Of a stretch of DNA of 64,000 bases, positions 37,535 through 46,273 are shown piece after piece (position 1 is the stretch's first letter; each line of letters opens with the position of its first letter). The stretch comes from Flavobacteriales bacterium. Lineage in GTDB: Bacteria; Bacteroidota; Bacteroidia; Flavobacteriales_D; Crocinitomicaceae. Where the stretch lies: NCBI GenBank assembly GCA_013373595.1, contig JABXHO010000021.1, positions 1 to 64,000 of the forward strand, written 5' to 3'. The notes under the pieces are model-generated. The model saw nothing but the letters and a program-made list of their open reading frames with translations. It had not been told where the DNA came from and did not search any database. Both the position numbers and the translations under genes were made by a program.

Positions 37535-38242
37535 TTAGTTACGAACAATTGTGCCAACCTGATCTCCATCCATTACCTTACGTAAGTTACCGGGTGTATC
37601 CATGTCGAACACGATAATTGGCAAGTCATTTTCCTTACACAAGGTAAATGCGGTCATATCCATAACTTTCAATCCATTTCCATAAACATCATCAAAACTG
37701 ATCATATCGTATTTTGTTGCGTTTGGATCTTTTTCAGGATCAGCTGAATAAACTCCGTCAACGCGCGTACCTTTCAAAATTACTTCTACATCCATTTCGA
37801 TCGCTCGCAATGAAGCCGCAGAATCAGTTGTAAAATAAGGATTTCCCGTTCCAGCTCCAAAAATCACTACGCGCCCTTTTTCCAAGTGACGTGTTGCTCT
37901 TCGTCGAACGTAAGGTTCCGCAATTTCTTTCATTTCAATCGCTGATTGAAGTCGCGTTTGAACTCCTTTCGATTCTAAAGCTGCTTGCAAGGCCATAGAG
38001 TTGATCATTGTGGCCAACATTCCCATGTAATCACCATGCGTGCGGTCCATTCCACCTTCTTCTGCTTGAACACCACGGAAAATATTTCCTCCTCCAATAA
38101 CGATGGCTACTTCTACTCCTAAATCGGAAATTTCTTTGATTTGATCAGCGTAGGAAGCCAAACGGCTGTTGTCAATTCCAAAGGCTTTGTCACCCATGAG
38201 AGATTCTCCACTAAGTTTTAGGAGGATGCGTTTGTATTTCAT
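37535..38242 (-). CDS. pyrH: UMP kinase
   Basis: This enzyme phosphorylates UMP to UDP in pyrimidine synthesis and is a hexameric amino-acid-kinase-fold protein. Motifs include [47 protein letters not shown] and [16 protein letters not shown] place the start at the ATG at 38242 (MKYKRILLK); an upstream TTG at 38266 would add eight non-conserved residues. The product is 235 residues. frr follows directly, giving the classic pair. Confidence 0.97.
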   Translation of the reverse strand: MKYKRILLKLSGESLMGDKAFGIDNSRLASYADQIKEISDLGVEVAIVIGGGNIFRGVQAEEGGMDRTHGDYMGMLATMINSMALQAALESKGVQTRLQSAIEMKEIAEPYVRRRATRHLEKGRVVIFGAGTGNPYFTTDSAASLRAIEMDVEVILKGTRVDGVYSADPEKDPNATKYDMISFDDVYGNGLKVMDMTAFTLCKENDLPIIVFDMDTPGNLRKVMDGDQVGTIVRN

Positions 38243-38349
38243 GTACTCAAGTTTGAAGTCGAGCAAATATAATGAATCTCGTTGATGTGTTTGGTTAAAA
38301 AAAAGGATTGATTCAAACGAAACGCCATCTTTCTTACGTTGTTTATAGC

Positions 38350-39072
38350 ATGTATAGATTAGTTATTACTTTTTTGTTGATTGGTTCAATGGCTTCTTGT
38401 GTGAATGCGCAAGTCGATTCAACTTCCAATCATGATTGGAATGTTTTCGTTTCTCCATTATCCATTTTGAATCCGAGCTATCCCGCCTTTCATGCAGGAA
38501 CAGAAAGGGAACTGGGGAAATGGAGTGCTGTCGGAGAATTAGGAGTTCTGCTTCCACAAAGTGTTTATCAGGACGAGAGTTCAGTGATCGGGTTTCAAGA
38601 CTTGTCGGGAAGAAACAGTGGCTTTTTTGTCAAAGTTGAAGGCAAACGATACTTTAATAAACATTGGTATGCGGCAGTAAATTTGCAGTATTTGTACAAT
38701 AACACGAGGCGGACAGATACCTTCGATGCAACTCCTGAATTGACAGATTACTACGCGGCAACATACGGACTTCATCTGTTCTGTTCAACTTGTATTGAAG
38801 AAACGTATTCGATCAGGAAATCGATGATAGGATTGACGTTTAAGATTGGTGTAAGGTATGATTTACCCAAGAATTTTTACCTAGACGGATATTTTGGTTT
38901 GGGCGTGAATTATCACAATAATATACACTCTGTTAATAGTGAGTTACATAAAAATCCAGCCAGGTCAGATGGACTTTTGGGGTATTACGACACTTTTTAT
39001 CCAGGAAGTTATTTTTACCACCTTCCAGTTCCAACAATCGGATTGCGTGTAGGGTATACAATCGTGCATTAA
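38350..39072 (+). CDS. Secreted outer-membrane beta-barrel-like protein (240 aa)
   Basis: The product has a signal peptide ([21 protein letters not shown]); I chose the ATG at 38350 rather than upstream codons because the signal peptide begins there. The mature part shows repeated strands with aromatic edges ([96 protein letters not shown]) and ends in a hydrophobic last strand, the layout of small outer-membrane barrels of the DUF3575 kind. Function is unknown. It is divergent from pyrH and upstream of the repeat-rich intergenic region. Confidence 0.72.
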   Translation: MYRLVITFLLIGSMASCVNAQVDSTSNHDWNVFVSPLSILNPSYPAFHAGTERELGKWSAVGELGVLLPQSVYQDESSVIGFQDLSGRNSGFFVKVEGKRYFNKHWYAAVNLQYLYNNTRRTDTFDATPELTDYYAATYGLHLFCSTCIEETYSIRKSMIGLTFKIGVRYDLPKNFYLDGYFGLGVNYHNNIHSVNSELHKNPARSDGLLGYYDTFYPGSYFYHLPVPTIGLRVGYTIVH

Positions 39073-39109
39073 TTATGAATTGTGACTCCATATAGTTTAT
39101 GGATCTTTG

Positions 39110-39140
39110 TGCGCTTCGACTTCGCTCAGCCCTCGACTAA
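39110..39140. repeat. Dispersed intergenic repeat (left copy)
   Basis: CTTCGACTTCGCTCAGCC and flanks match the reverse complement of GGCTGAGCGGAGTCGAAG at about 39303-39320, so the two copies face each other around the tandem repeat. Related forms occur near 25143. This is the kind of short palindromic-type repeat that recurs between genes in Bacteroidota. Confidence 0.7.
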
Positions 39141-39180
39141 TCAACCTAGAAAATGCTTCGCCTTCGGGTTATTGACTCAT

Positions 39181-39300
39181 GGTAGTCAATAAGAATGGTG
39201 ACTAATCAGAATCAACGAGAATGGTGACAAATGAGAGTCATTGGGAGTGGTGACTAATTAGTGTCAATGAGGGTGTGACAAATTAGAGTCAATGGGAGTG
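39181..39300. repeat. Imperfect tandem repeat, about 26 bp x 5
   Basis: Units of roughly 26 bases with the core AGTCAATGGGAGTGGTGAC and a tail AAATTAG or TAATTAG repeat about five times with scattered substitutions. The array is bounded by the inverted dispersed repeat copies at 39110 and 39303. It lies in the intergenic space and runs into the end of asnB. Confidence 0.8.
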
Positions 39301-41220
39301 GTGGCTGAGCGGAGTCGAAGCCATCCACTTCGCGTACCACATTTGGAACATCAATAAATACCAGATCTTAAAATCGTATTCTTTCTTCCCAAGGAAAAAA
39401 GCAGTTTTCAGCTTGGAGACTTCTTCCCAGTTCAATAATCCTTGTTCTTTGATCTTCTTTTCAGAGATGAATTCTTCTACAAGAGGACGTAGCTCATTTA
39501 ACATCCAATCGGCAATAGGAATAGCGAAGCCCATTTTAGGTCGATCCATCATTTCCTTCGGAACGTACTGGTGAACAATATCTCTCAGGATGCGCTTTTT
39601 GACGCCGTTGTGGTACTTGTATTCATCGGGAAGGCGTGCGGCAAATTCGATGATTCGCTGGTCCAAAAAAGGTTCCCGACCTTCCAAACTGACGGTCATA
39701 GTGGCGCGATCTACTTTTTGCAAAATATCATCGACCAAATAAGTTTGATAATCCACCGCCATCATGTAGCCAAGCGTCGAGTTGGTAGTTCGATCCAATG
39801 CATCATTTTCGTATGCCGTCTGAAGGATTTCGTATTCTGCCTTCATCATTTTTTTCATCTGATCGTTGGTAAATTGCTGACTCAAACTGAGCATAATATT
39901 GTGATCAGAAGGATCGCGGAGCACCATTTTCAGCTTCTCGTAACGATTGTGAAAGTTGTATTTGTTTTTTAGAATCGGCAACCAGTTCGAAGGAACTTTA
40001 TTCATAGTGGCAGCAGCCAACTTTCGAGTGAATCCCGGAATTTTACTCAGCTTTTGACCGTAACGTTGCATGTAATCGTAGCGGTTGTATCCTGCAAAAA
40101 TTTCATCGCCAGCATCGGCACTTAACGCAACAGTTACGTCTTTTCGCGCCATTTTACTGACTAAAGTAGTTGGAATGGCAGAGGAGTCCGCAAAAGGTTC
40201 ATCAAAATTGAAAGGTAAGTCCTCAATCATTTCCAGAGCTTCCTTTTGTGTACATGTAAATTCGGTGTGATCGGTGCCCAAATGTTTGGCGATTTCCTTC
40301 GCGTAGGGCGCTTCGTTCAATCCAATATCTGGAACGCCAATGGTGTATGTTTTGAGTCGTTCGGTGCGATCTTTTTGCAAAAGTGCTGTTACCGAAACAC
40401 TGTCAAATCCTCCACTTAAAAAGACGCCCACGGGAACGTCCGAAACCATTCGGTACTCAAAAGCCGATTGCAAAATCTTTTCAGTTTCCACCTTCGCATC
40501 ATCGTAAGAAAGTGTCAATTTCGGTTGATTGTACGCATCGTAAACATCCCAGTATTTTTCTTCGGAAATTTCCTTGTTCGCGAGCGAAATGGTCATTGAA
40601 TAGCCAGGCATCAATTTCTTACAGTGCTTGAAGATACAGTGCGGAGTTGGAACATTTCCATATTGCATGAATGCAGCAACGGCACTCGGTTCAATTTCTT
40701 TGTGGAAGCGTTTGTGCTCGTGAAAGGCTTTCAATTCAGAAGCGAAAAGAAACAATCCATCTTTCCAGTAATAGAAAAAAGGTTTTACGCCAGCACGATC
40801 GCGCAGACAGAATACACGTTGATTTTTCGTGTCGTAAATCACAATGGCGAACATGCCAATGAATCGGTCAACGCATTTATTTCCCCACTCCAAATACGCG
40901 TGCAGAATCATTTCTGTATCGGAAGATCCTGTGAATTGATGTCCCAATTGAATCAATTCTTTCTTGATTTCTTGGAAATTGTAGATTTCTCCGTTGAAAC
41001 AGATCCACAAGTGTTCGAAGCGCATGGGTTGTTTTCCGTGGTCGGATAAATCGAGAATCGCTAGGCGACGGTGTCCAAAGCCAACCTGAGCATGCGGTCC
41101 GTCCAGCAATTCGAAGCCATCTCCATCTGGACCACGATGTGCCAATGACGTAGTCATACGAACCAGTTCTTCGTGAGAAGATTGCTTGTTGAAATCAATA
41201 AATCCAGTTATTCCACACAT
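39289..41220 (-). CDS. asnB: Asparagine synthase (glutamine-hydrolysing)
   Basis: A 643-residue two-domain enzyme. The N-terminal Ntn glutaminase domain starts MCGITGFID, with Cys2 as the nucleophile after Met removal, and contains RLAILDLSDHGKQPM and NGEIYNF. The synthase domain has the ATP-binding PP motif SGGFDSVSV and AGDEIFAGYNRYDY. Glutamine-hydrolysing AsnB makes asparagine from aspartate; AsnB-like proteins in polysaccharide loci often instead amidate a sugar uronic acid in the glycan. The location at the edge of the polysaccharide cluster makes the latter possible. The last ten residues (ASTPLSHHSH) come from a dispersed repeat. A methyltransferase gene starts 18 bases upstream on the same strand. 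Confidence 0.92.
   Translation of the reverse strand: MCGITGFIDFNKQSSHEELVRMTTSLAHRGPDGDGFELLDGPHAQVGFGHRRLAILDLSDHGKQPMRFEHLWICFNGEIYNFQEIKKELIQLGHQFTGSSDTEMILHAYLEWGNKCVDRFIGMFAIVIYDTKNQRVFCLRDRAGVKPFFYYWKDGLFLFASELKAFHEHKRFHKEIEPSAVAAFMQYGNVPTPHCIFKHCKKLMPGYSMTISLANKEISEEKYWDVYDAYNQPKLTLSYDDAKVETEKILQSAFEYRMVSDVPVGVFLSGGFDSVSVTALLQKDRTERLKTYTIGVPDIGLNEAPYAKEIAKHLGTDHTEFTCTQKEALEMIEDLPFNFDEPFADSSAIPTTLVSKMARKDVTVALSADAGDEIFAGYNRYDYMQRYGQKLSKIPGFTRKLAAATMNKVPSNWLPILKNKYNFHNRYEKLKMVLRDPSDHNIMLSLSQQFTNDQMKKMMKAEYEILQTAYENDALDRTTNSTLGYMMAVDYQTYLVDDILQKVDRATMTVSLEGREPFLDQRIIEFAARLPDEYKYHNGVKKRILRDIVHQYVPKEMMDRPKMGFAIPIADWMLNELRPLVEEFISEKKIKEQGLLNWEEVSKLKTAFFLGKKEYDFKIWYLLMFQMWYAKWMASTPLSHHSH
39300..39325. 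repeat. Dispersed intergenic repeat (right copy, inside asnB 3' end)
   Basis: GTGGCTGAGCGGAGTCGAAG is the inverted mate of the copy at 39110. On the minus strand it encodes ASTPLSHHSH, the last residues of AsnB, so the repeat has been taken into the coding region. Confidence 0.7.
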
Positions 41221-41238
41221 GCCTTAAAAGTAATGATT

Positions 41239-42111
41239 CTATTGTTTGATAAAGGTCGCTTTGATGCTGTCGCCAAGTTTAAATGCATTCAGGAACCCAT
41301 TAACCATGTTTTTTAATCCGCGTAAATACCATCTTTTCTCAATTCGATGTCGCAAGATTTCATCATCTGATGTCTCGGAAACAAAGGCTTGATTGCTTTT
41401 TCCCGTACTCGTTTTAACCCGAGTTCGACTGATCCCGTTTGTAACCAAGGACTTTTTTCTGAAGCCACTCGATTCTAACAATGATTTCAATGTGTTTGCC
41501 GTAAAGTAGGAAAGATGATTGGGGTAATTGATCACATCGTACTGTCCTTTCAATCTTCTCCTGAGCAAGGAATCAAAATTGGGCGTTGAGATATAGACAG
41601 CTCCTCCAGAACGCAGAATCCGATAAATTTCGGAGGTGAACGTTTTCGGAAAAGAAACATGCTCTATTACTTCAATACAGACCACGAGATCAAAGAAACC
41701 CGATTCGAATGCGACATCTTCCAGTTTCCCTTTTGACATTTTCAACCCCTTCTTTTCTGCGAGAGAAATTGTTTTATCGGTTAATTCTGTTCCATAAACC
41801 TCCCATCCGCGTTTCAATGCAACCTCAGCGAAAAAGGCACTTCCTGAACCAATATCTAGTAATCGATTGGTCTTTTTTAGCGGCTCGAAGCGATCCAAAA
41901 TTTCCTCGTATCGTTTGGCTGTAATGGGAGAGAAAAACTCGGTGAGTTCGTATTCGTGGGAGTAATATGTTTTTAGTTCTTCATCCGAAGGAATTTGTTC
42001 AGAGAAAATGAATTGACAAGTCTTACATTGTTGCAAATAGGCATGCTGATATTCCGAAAGCACATGCAATTCTGCAGACTGACAAAGAGGACATTTTTTG
42101 TGATGATTCAT
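41239..42111 (-). CDS. SAM-dependent methyltransferase with N-terminal zinc-ribbon-like motif
   Basis: A 290-residue protein. It starts with CPLC and CKTC (residues about 8-11 and 34-37), a zinc-ribbon-like pair also found in polysaccharide-locus methyltransferases. The class I methyltransferase domain follows: RLLDIGSGSAFFAEVALKRG (motif I with the acidic end), FFDLVVCIEVIEHVSFPKTF (motif IV) and LRSGGAVYISTPN. Length and layout fit. It overlaps the next gene (the glycosyltransferase) by four bases. It probably methylates a sugar or lipid-linked intermediate (inference). Confidence 0.88.
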   Translation of the reverse strand: MNHHKKCPLCQSAELHVLSEYQHAYLQQCKTCQFIFSEQIPSDEELKTYYSHEYELTEFFSPITAKRYEEILDRFEPLKKTNRLLDIGSGSAFFAEVALKRGWEVYGTELTDKTISLAEKKGLKMSKGKLEDVAFESGFFDLVVCIEVIEHVSFPKTFTSEIYRILRSGGAVYISTPNFDSLLRRRLKGQYDVINYPNHLSYFTANTLKSLLESSGFRKKSLVTNGISRTRVKTSTGKSNQAFVSETSDDEILRHRIEKRWYLRGLKNMVNGFLNAFKLGDSIKATFIKQ

Positions 42112-43433
42112 AAGGTATCCAGAAATTTCGCAAAGGTAGTAATCTGGTTTATTCTCGAATATTGTTCAATTGAATGAGATTTGGAAGCAATTTTACCAGT
42201 CAATGCGAGTTCTGCTTGATATTTTTTCAGTATTTCTAATAGATGTTCGCTATTTCCTACTGCAATTCCACTGTTTGTTTTTTCAATTAGTTCTTTTTGA
42301 AGTGAATTTTTGTCAAAATCTGAACTGTCATAAGCAAAGTTTTTTTCACGAAGTTCATTCGTTTCGGAGCAGTTGGTATAGCACAGTAGAATGGGGCGTT
42401 TAGCTGCCATGTAATTGAAAATTTTCGTACCCAATAATGCGTGGTCATTAAACAGAAGTAGTAGATGAGAACGCAATAATTTGTTAGCAAGTTCTGCATT
42501 GGGCATTCTGCTTTGATGTTTTACGACTTGCTCAAGGGCTTTGCAATGAGCCGAAATGTACTTCACCAGTTCAGATTCTTTATTGGTTCCAATCAGATTA
42601 ATCTCGATGGAAGAACTAGAGTTTTCTCGAATGAATCTGTCCAGTGTATTCAAGACGTTTTTTAGAGGATGCCAAGGATATACGGAACCAGCAAAGGTTA
42701 TTACCATGGTTTCACTCGGTGGTTCCAGTTCTTTTTGATCGAAAATTTCTGAGTCATATCCATTTGATTGGATATGAATTGGTGTCTTATTTGGAATGTT
42801 TGATCGAATAACAGTTTCCACGTATGGAGAAACGGTACAAATGGCATGTGCGTTAGTAATTGCTTTATGCTCAAAATACTTATTTAATCTTGCCATCAAG
42901 AAATTTGATTTTCTCCACGCGGCTTGAGACCAAGGATCTCGGTAATCTGCGACCCATTTTGTGTTATACTTCTTGCTGAGTTTAGATGCGTACATGAATA
43001 AGACGAAGGGTTCTCCAGTTGCCAGAATGAGATCAACTTTATTTTTCGAGAGGTATTTTTTCGCCTCTAGATACAGCTGTTTTTTTGGCCCAATTGGTAA
43101 AATGTACTGTGCGAGTTCAAAAAAAAGAGTTAGAGATTTTCTGAAGATAACGAATCTGTTTTCGCCATATTTTAATAAAAGTCTTTGAGATAGATTCGGT
43201 TTATAGGGCGTTTTAATCAAGGTTCCATATTCCGTTTTTTCAATCTCAACTTGACGAGTTGCACTTTGGGAAATGTAATCCCTCTGATCTCCATATTTGT
43301 TTTCCCATTGGCGCGTTATAACCACAGGCTCATAACCAAATTTTTTCAAGTTGAGATACCAACTGTAAGGCCTTAAGCCGCCAGCGGACACATATGGAGG
43401 AAAGTCGTACGCGATAATGAGAATCTTCTTCAT
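42108..43433 (-). CDS. Glycosyltransferase, GT4-like (441 aa)
   Basis: A GT-B enzyme of surface-polysaccharide assembly. The N-terminal domain begins MKKILIIAYDFPPYVSAGGLRPYSWY, typical of GT4; the donor domain has FAGSVYPWHPLKNVLNTLDR and GTKIFNYMAAKRPILLCY. The sequence has no signal peptide; an early Gly-rich loop (SAGGLRPY) matches the acceptor site. The first four bases overlap the methyltransferase start downstream (ATGA), so both are translated together. The sugar transferred is unknown. Confidence 0.87.
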   Translation of the reverse strand: MKKILIIAYDFPPYVSAGGLRPYSWYLNLKKFGYEPVVITRQWENKYGDQRDYISQSATRQVEIEKTEYGTLIKTPYKPNLSQRLLLKYGENRFVIFRKSLTLFFELAQYILPIGPKKQLYLEAKKYLSKNKVDLILATGEPFVLFMYASKLSKKYNTKWVADYRDPWSQAAWRKSNFLMARLNKYFEHKAITNAHAICTVSPYVETVIRSNIPNKTPIHIQSNGYDSEIFDQKELEPPSETMVITFAGSVYPWHPLKNVLNTLDRFIRENSSSSIEINLIGTNKESELVKYISAHCKALEQVVKHQSRMPNAELANKLLRSHLLLLFNDHALLGTKIFNYMAAKRPILLCYTNCSETNELREKNFAYDSSDFDKNSLQKELIEKTNSGIAVGNSEHLLEILKKYQAELALTGKIASKSHSIEQYSRINQITTFAKFLDTL

Positions 43434-43512
43434 TTTTGCCTAAATTAGTATTTCATCTTTGAAAGACGGCATTTGAGTGAAGGTTATATGAATGTAGTAA
43501 TATTCTTTGGAT

Positions 43513-43543
43513 TTCGAGTTAGACCAAATAGCACGTATCTTTG
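43513..43543 (+). promoter_or_regulatory. Putative promoter of the rightward glycosyltransferase
   Basis: TATCTTTG at 43536-43543 matches the TAnnTTTG -7 box and sits about 22 bases before the TTG start at 43565. A TTCG near 43513-43516 is a weak -33 element at the right spacing. It lies in the divergent space between two glycosyltransferase genes. Confidence 0.5.
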
Positions 43544-43564
43544 GTTTTTTAATAGTCTACTCAA

Positions 43565-44794
43565 TTGAAAAATAAAAAACTCATTTTGTTTACTTCTCAA
43601 TTTCCATATGGAATGGGAGAAACGTTTTTGGAGACTGAAATTTCGTTCCTATCAGAAGTATTTGATGAAGTCCAAATTTTTGCGACAGCTGTAAATACCT
43701 TTGAGGCACGTTTTGTTCCAGAAAATGTGCGTTTTAGTGTTTTCTCCGAAGAGTTGAGTAGGATAGAAAAATTAGTCGCGCTGACTGCTATTTTTTCGAA
43801 GGATTATCAGGAAGAAAAACGCAGGTCAAAACAGGCGTATGGTCTCAAATGGACAAGGAAAAGACGTAACACTGCATTGGTATCCTTGGCGAGAGCCAGA
43901 AAGATTACCAAAATGTTGGGTGATTTTTGTGGAAATAATTTGAACGAGCAAGTCGTTTTGTACAGTTATTGGTGTAACGATTCAGCCATTGGTTTAGGCT
44001 TATTCTGTAGAAGTCATCCTAGTGTTGAGGCGGTAACTCGAGTTCATGGTTGGGATCTATATTTTGAAGCAACTCCTTTCAATTACTTGCCTTTTCGGGC
44101 GTTAATTGCGGAACATCTCTCCTTATTTCCTATTTCAAGTAAAGGAGAAAGTTATATCAAAGACAGATGGAAAGTTGATCCCGTGCGGATCGAAATTGCT
44201 AGATTGGGAACCAAAAATGTTCAAAAAATCGGAGGGCGATCTGAACGAAATGTTCTTGTCAGTTGTTCAAATTTAATTCCATTGAAACGCGTTTCTTTGA
44301 TAGCAAAGGCACTAATATTCTTGAAGGATATTCAACTTGACTGGTATCATTTTGGAGATGGGGTAGAGCGACAAGTCATAGAAAATATTCTTAAGGAAAT
44401 TCCTTCTGATCATATTCAAGTGCACCTGATGGGCCGAAAAAAGAACGTCGAAATTCTTAACTGGTACTCTCAGAATAATCCAGATTTATTTGTGAATGTA
44501 AGTACCACAGAAGGCATTCCCGTTTCCATCATGGAGGCAATGTCGTTTGGAATTCCTGTTTTTGCCACGGATGTTGGTGGAACGAGTGAAATTGTGAATA
44601 ATGAAAACGGACAACTACTACAGGTAGACATTTCTGCAAAAGAATTGTCTGAGAGAATTCGAGCGTTTTTTCTGTCACCCAATGATTTTAGAGAGGCTGT
44701 AAGCGTAAAAGCATTTGAGACATGGAAGTCGGAGTATAACGCTGAGGCGAATTACACAAAATTTGCGCAGGCACTGATTCGAATGGGAAAATAG
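43565..44794 (+). CDS. Glycosyltransferase, GT4-like (409 aa)
   Basis: A GT-B enzyme expected at the inner membrane. The N-terminus MKNKKLILFTSQFPYGMGETFLETEISFL is typical of GT4, and the donor region VLVSCSNLIPLKRVSLIAKALIFL, LMGRKKNVEILNWY and VSTTEGIPVSIMEAMSFGIPVFAT carries the family EX7E motif (E in TEGIPVSIMEA). The start is TTG at 43565; no ATG precedes the conserved N-terminus. This is the third glycosyltransferase in the window with a TTG start. It is monocistronic and divergent from the preceding gene. Confidence 0.9.
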   Translation: MKNKKLILFTSQFPYGMGETFLETEISFLSEVFDEVQIFATAVNTFEARFVPENVRFSVFSEELSRIEKLVALTAIFSKDYQEEKRRSKQAYGLKWTRKRRNTALVSLARARKITKMLGDFCGNNLNEQVVLYSYWCNDSAIGLGLFCRSHPSVEAVTRVHGWDLYFEATPFNYLPFRALIAEHLSLFPISSKGESYIKDRWKVDPVRIEIARLGTKNVQKIGGRSERNVLVSCSNLIPLKRVSLIAKALIFLKDIQLDWYHFGDGVERQVIENILKEIPSDHIQVHLMGRKKNVEILNWYSQNNPDLFVNVSTTEGIPVSIMEAMSFGIPVFATDVGGTSEIVNNENGQLLQVDISAKELSERIRAFFLSPNDFREAVSVKAFETWKSEYNAEANYTKFAQALIRMGK

Positions 44795-44809
44795 TGCGTA
44801 CGCTTTAAT

Positions 44810-45105
44810 TTATTTGGATGATTCCTCCAATATCACAAAGTTGATGCTCGAATTCCATTCTTGGTTTTCTGATTGAATCACTCCTGATTTGACAGTTCTT
44901 CCTTTGCTGTCGACTATATCATAATCAGTACCAATTGGTAATCCGTTAATTATGAATTCACCTTTGTTGGGGTTGAGACGTACACCATCAATACAGAGCG
45001 TGGTGTCAACCAGATTGGTACAATAGGAGCGTCGAGAACCGTTAAATTCGTTATGATGGTACTGTCACAGCCATAAATGTTCTGGGTGACGTCATTAATT
45101 CTTAC
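44810..45105 (-). pseudogene. Decayed 3' end of a T9SS cargo gene
   Basis: The gap between two glycosyltransferase genes holds minus-strand coding remnants. One frame reads NIYGCDSTIITNLTVLDAP, which matches the GCDSxVTLNLTV repeat type of T9SS cargo proteins; a shifted frame reads LNPNKGEFIINGLPIGTDYD ... KGRTVKSGVIQ, like a T9SS type A sorting domain, ending at the stop 44810-44812. No start or intact domain exists, and the two frames do not join. It is the relic of a larger cargo gene interrupted by the polysaccharide locus. Confidence 0.75.
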
Positions 45106-46269
45106 TCAACACGTTTTGTTTCGATCAATCTCATTTGAATAAAGTTGAACCAAGTTTCGAACGTAAGTAGAAATATCAAACTGCTTACTAAACACTTGAG
45201 CGTTTCGCCCCATTTCTAAACTTTTTTCGGGATTTTTGATCAAAAACTCAATCTTATCCGCTAGTAGTTCTGCATCAAACTCATTCACTAAAAAACCGTT
45301 GTAATCTTCAACAATCAAGTCTGAATTTCCGCCACCGTTGGTACACACTATAGGTAGTCCTGCGGCCATTGCTTCAACGAGAACGAGTCCGAAAGGTTCT
45401 TCTATAGCCGTGTGTAAGTAGATGTCTGAATTCGATAAATAATCCTCTACATTTTTAACGTTTCCATGTAAATGCACGGAATCATTTAGGTCTTCGTTAT
45501 CTATTTTATTCAATAATTCACTTTTGAGCATTCCATAGCCCAAAATGTGGACGTCGAAGGGGATTTTTCGTCTTCTCAATTCGGAAGCAACATCGATGAT
45601 GAGCGTATGATTTTTTTTAGGAACCAAGTTACCCACCGAAATAAGTTGGATTTTATTATTCTTACTTTCCTTACTATAAAACCGATCGAGCCGAATAGCA
45701 TTGTGCAATAGATGGATTCGGGTATCAAAAAAGGAAGGTAGATTTCGTTTCAGAAAGTTCTGAGAATTCCCCGAAATGGCGATGAAACTTGCATTCGCTT
45801 TCTGGTACCGTCTTTTTAACCATCTACTTTCATAGTAGTCTGTAAAGTCTTTCTTATTTAGTAAAAAACGCCAACTGAATCGTCTTAATTGGCGCATATT
45901 GTCGTGAGCATGCGAAAAATAGCAGATGTTTCGACGAATCGTGCTGTAGGCAATTAACTCGGAGTTGTAAAGATGAGAGTGAATAATGTCTGGTCGAAAT
46001 TCATCAATAATCGATAAGAATTCGGTATTATCAATAGTCGTTTTACGAAAAAGAGAGAATGTCACTTTTGATTGAATAATAACAGGCTTTAGCTCATGCA
46101 ATACGAACTCTTTGTTGGGGAAATTCTCAAAAGTTGGATGATGCGGCTGTAAACAAATTAATTTGACGTGATGATTTTGATTGATAAGCTCTTCACAAAT
46201 CGCCCCTAACATGATTTCAGCGCCTCCTCCTCCAAGTATTGGTATGATAAAAACAATCTTCATCGGCAT
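45106..46269 (-). CDS. Glycosyltransferase, GT4-like (387 aa)
   Basis: A GT-B enzyme. The N-terminus MPMKIVFIIPILGGGGAEIML has the Gly-rich acceptor loop; the donor domain shows ISVGNLVPKKNHTLIIDVASEL and the EX7E motif in TAIEEPFGLVLVEAMAAGLPIVCTNGGGNSDLI. Start could be the ATG at 46269 or the third codon; both are plausible. It follows the acetyltransferase gene on the same strand with a four-base gap. No membrane segment is seen. It is the last gene of a five-gene minus-strand run. Confidence 0.9.
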   Translation of the reverse strand: MPMKIVFIIPILGGGGAEIMLGAICEELINQNHHVKLICLQPHHPTFENFPNKEFVLHELKPVIIQSKVTFSLFRKTTIDNTEFLSIIDEFRPDIIHSHLYNSELIAYSTIRRNICYFSHAHDNMRQLRRFSWRFLLNKKDFTDYYESRWLKRRYQKANASFIAISGNSQNFLKRNLPSFFDTRIHLLHNAIRLDRFYSKESKNNKIQLISVGNLVPKKNHTLIIDVASELRRRKIPFDVHILGYGMLKSELLNKIDNEDLNDSVHLHGNVKNVEDYLSNSDIYLHTAIEEPFGLVLVEAMAAGLPIVCTNGGGNSDLIVEDYNGFLVNEFDAELLADKIEFLIKNPEKSLEMGRNAQVFSKQFDISTYVRNLVQLYSNEIDRNKTC

Positions 46270-46273
46270 CCAT

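Noticed and set aside
39181-39300. Possible CRISPR-like array
   Set aside because: The repeats are adjacent and imperfect, with no unique spacers between constant units and no cas genes nearby.
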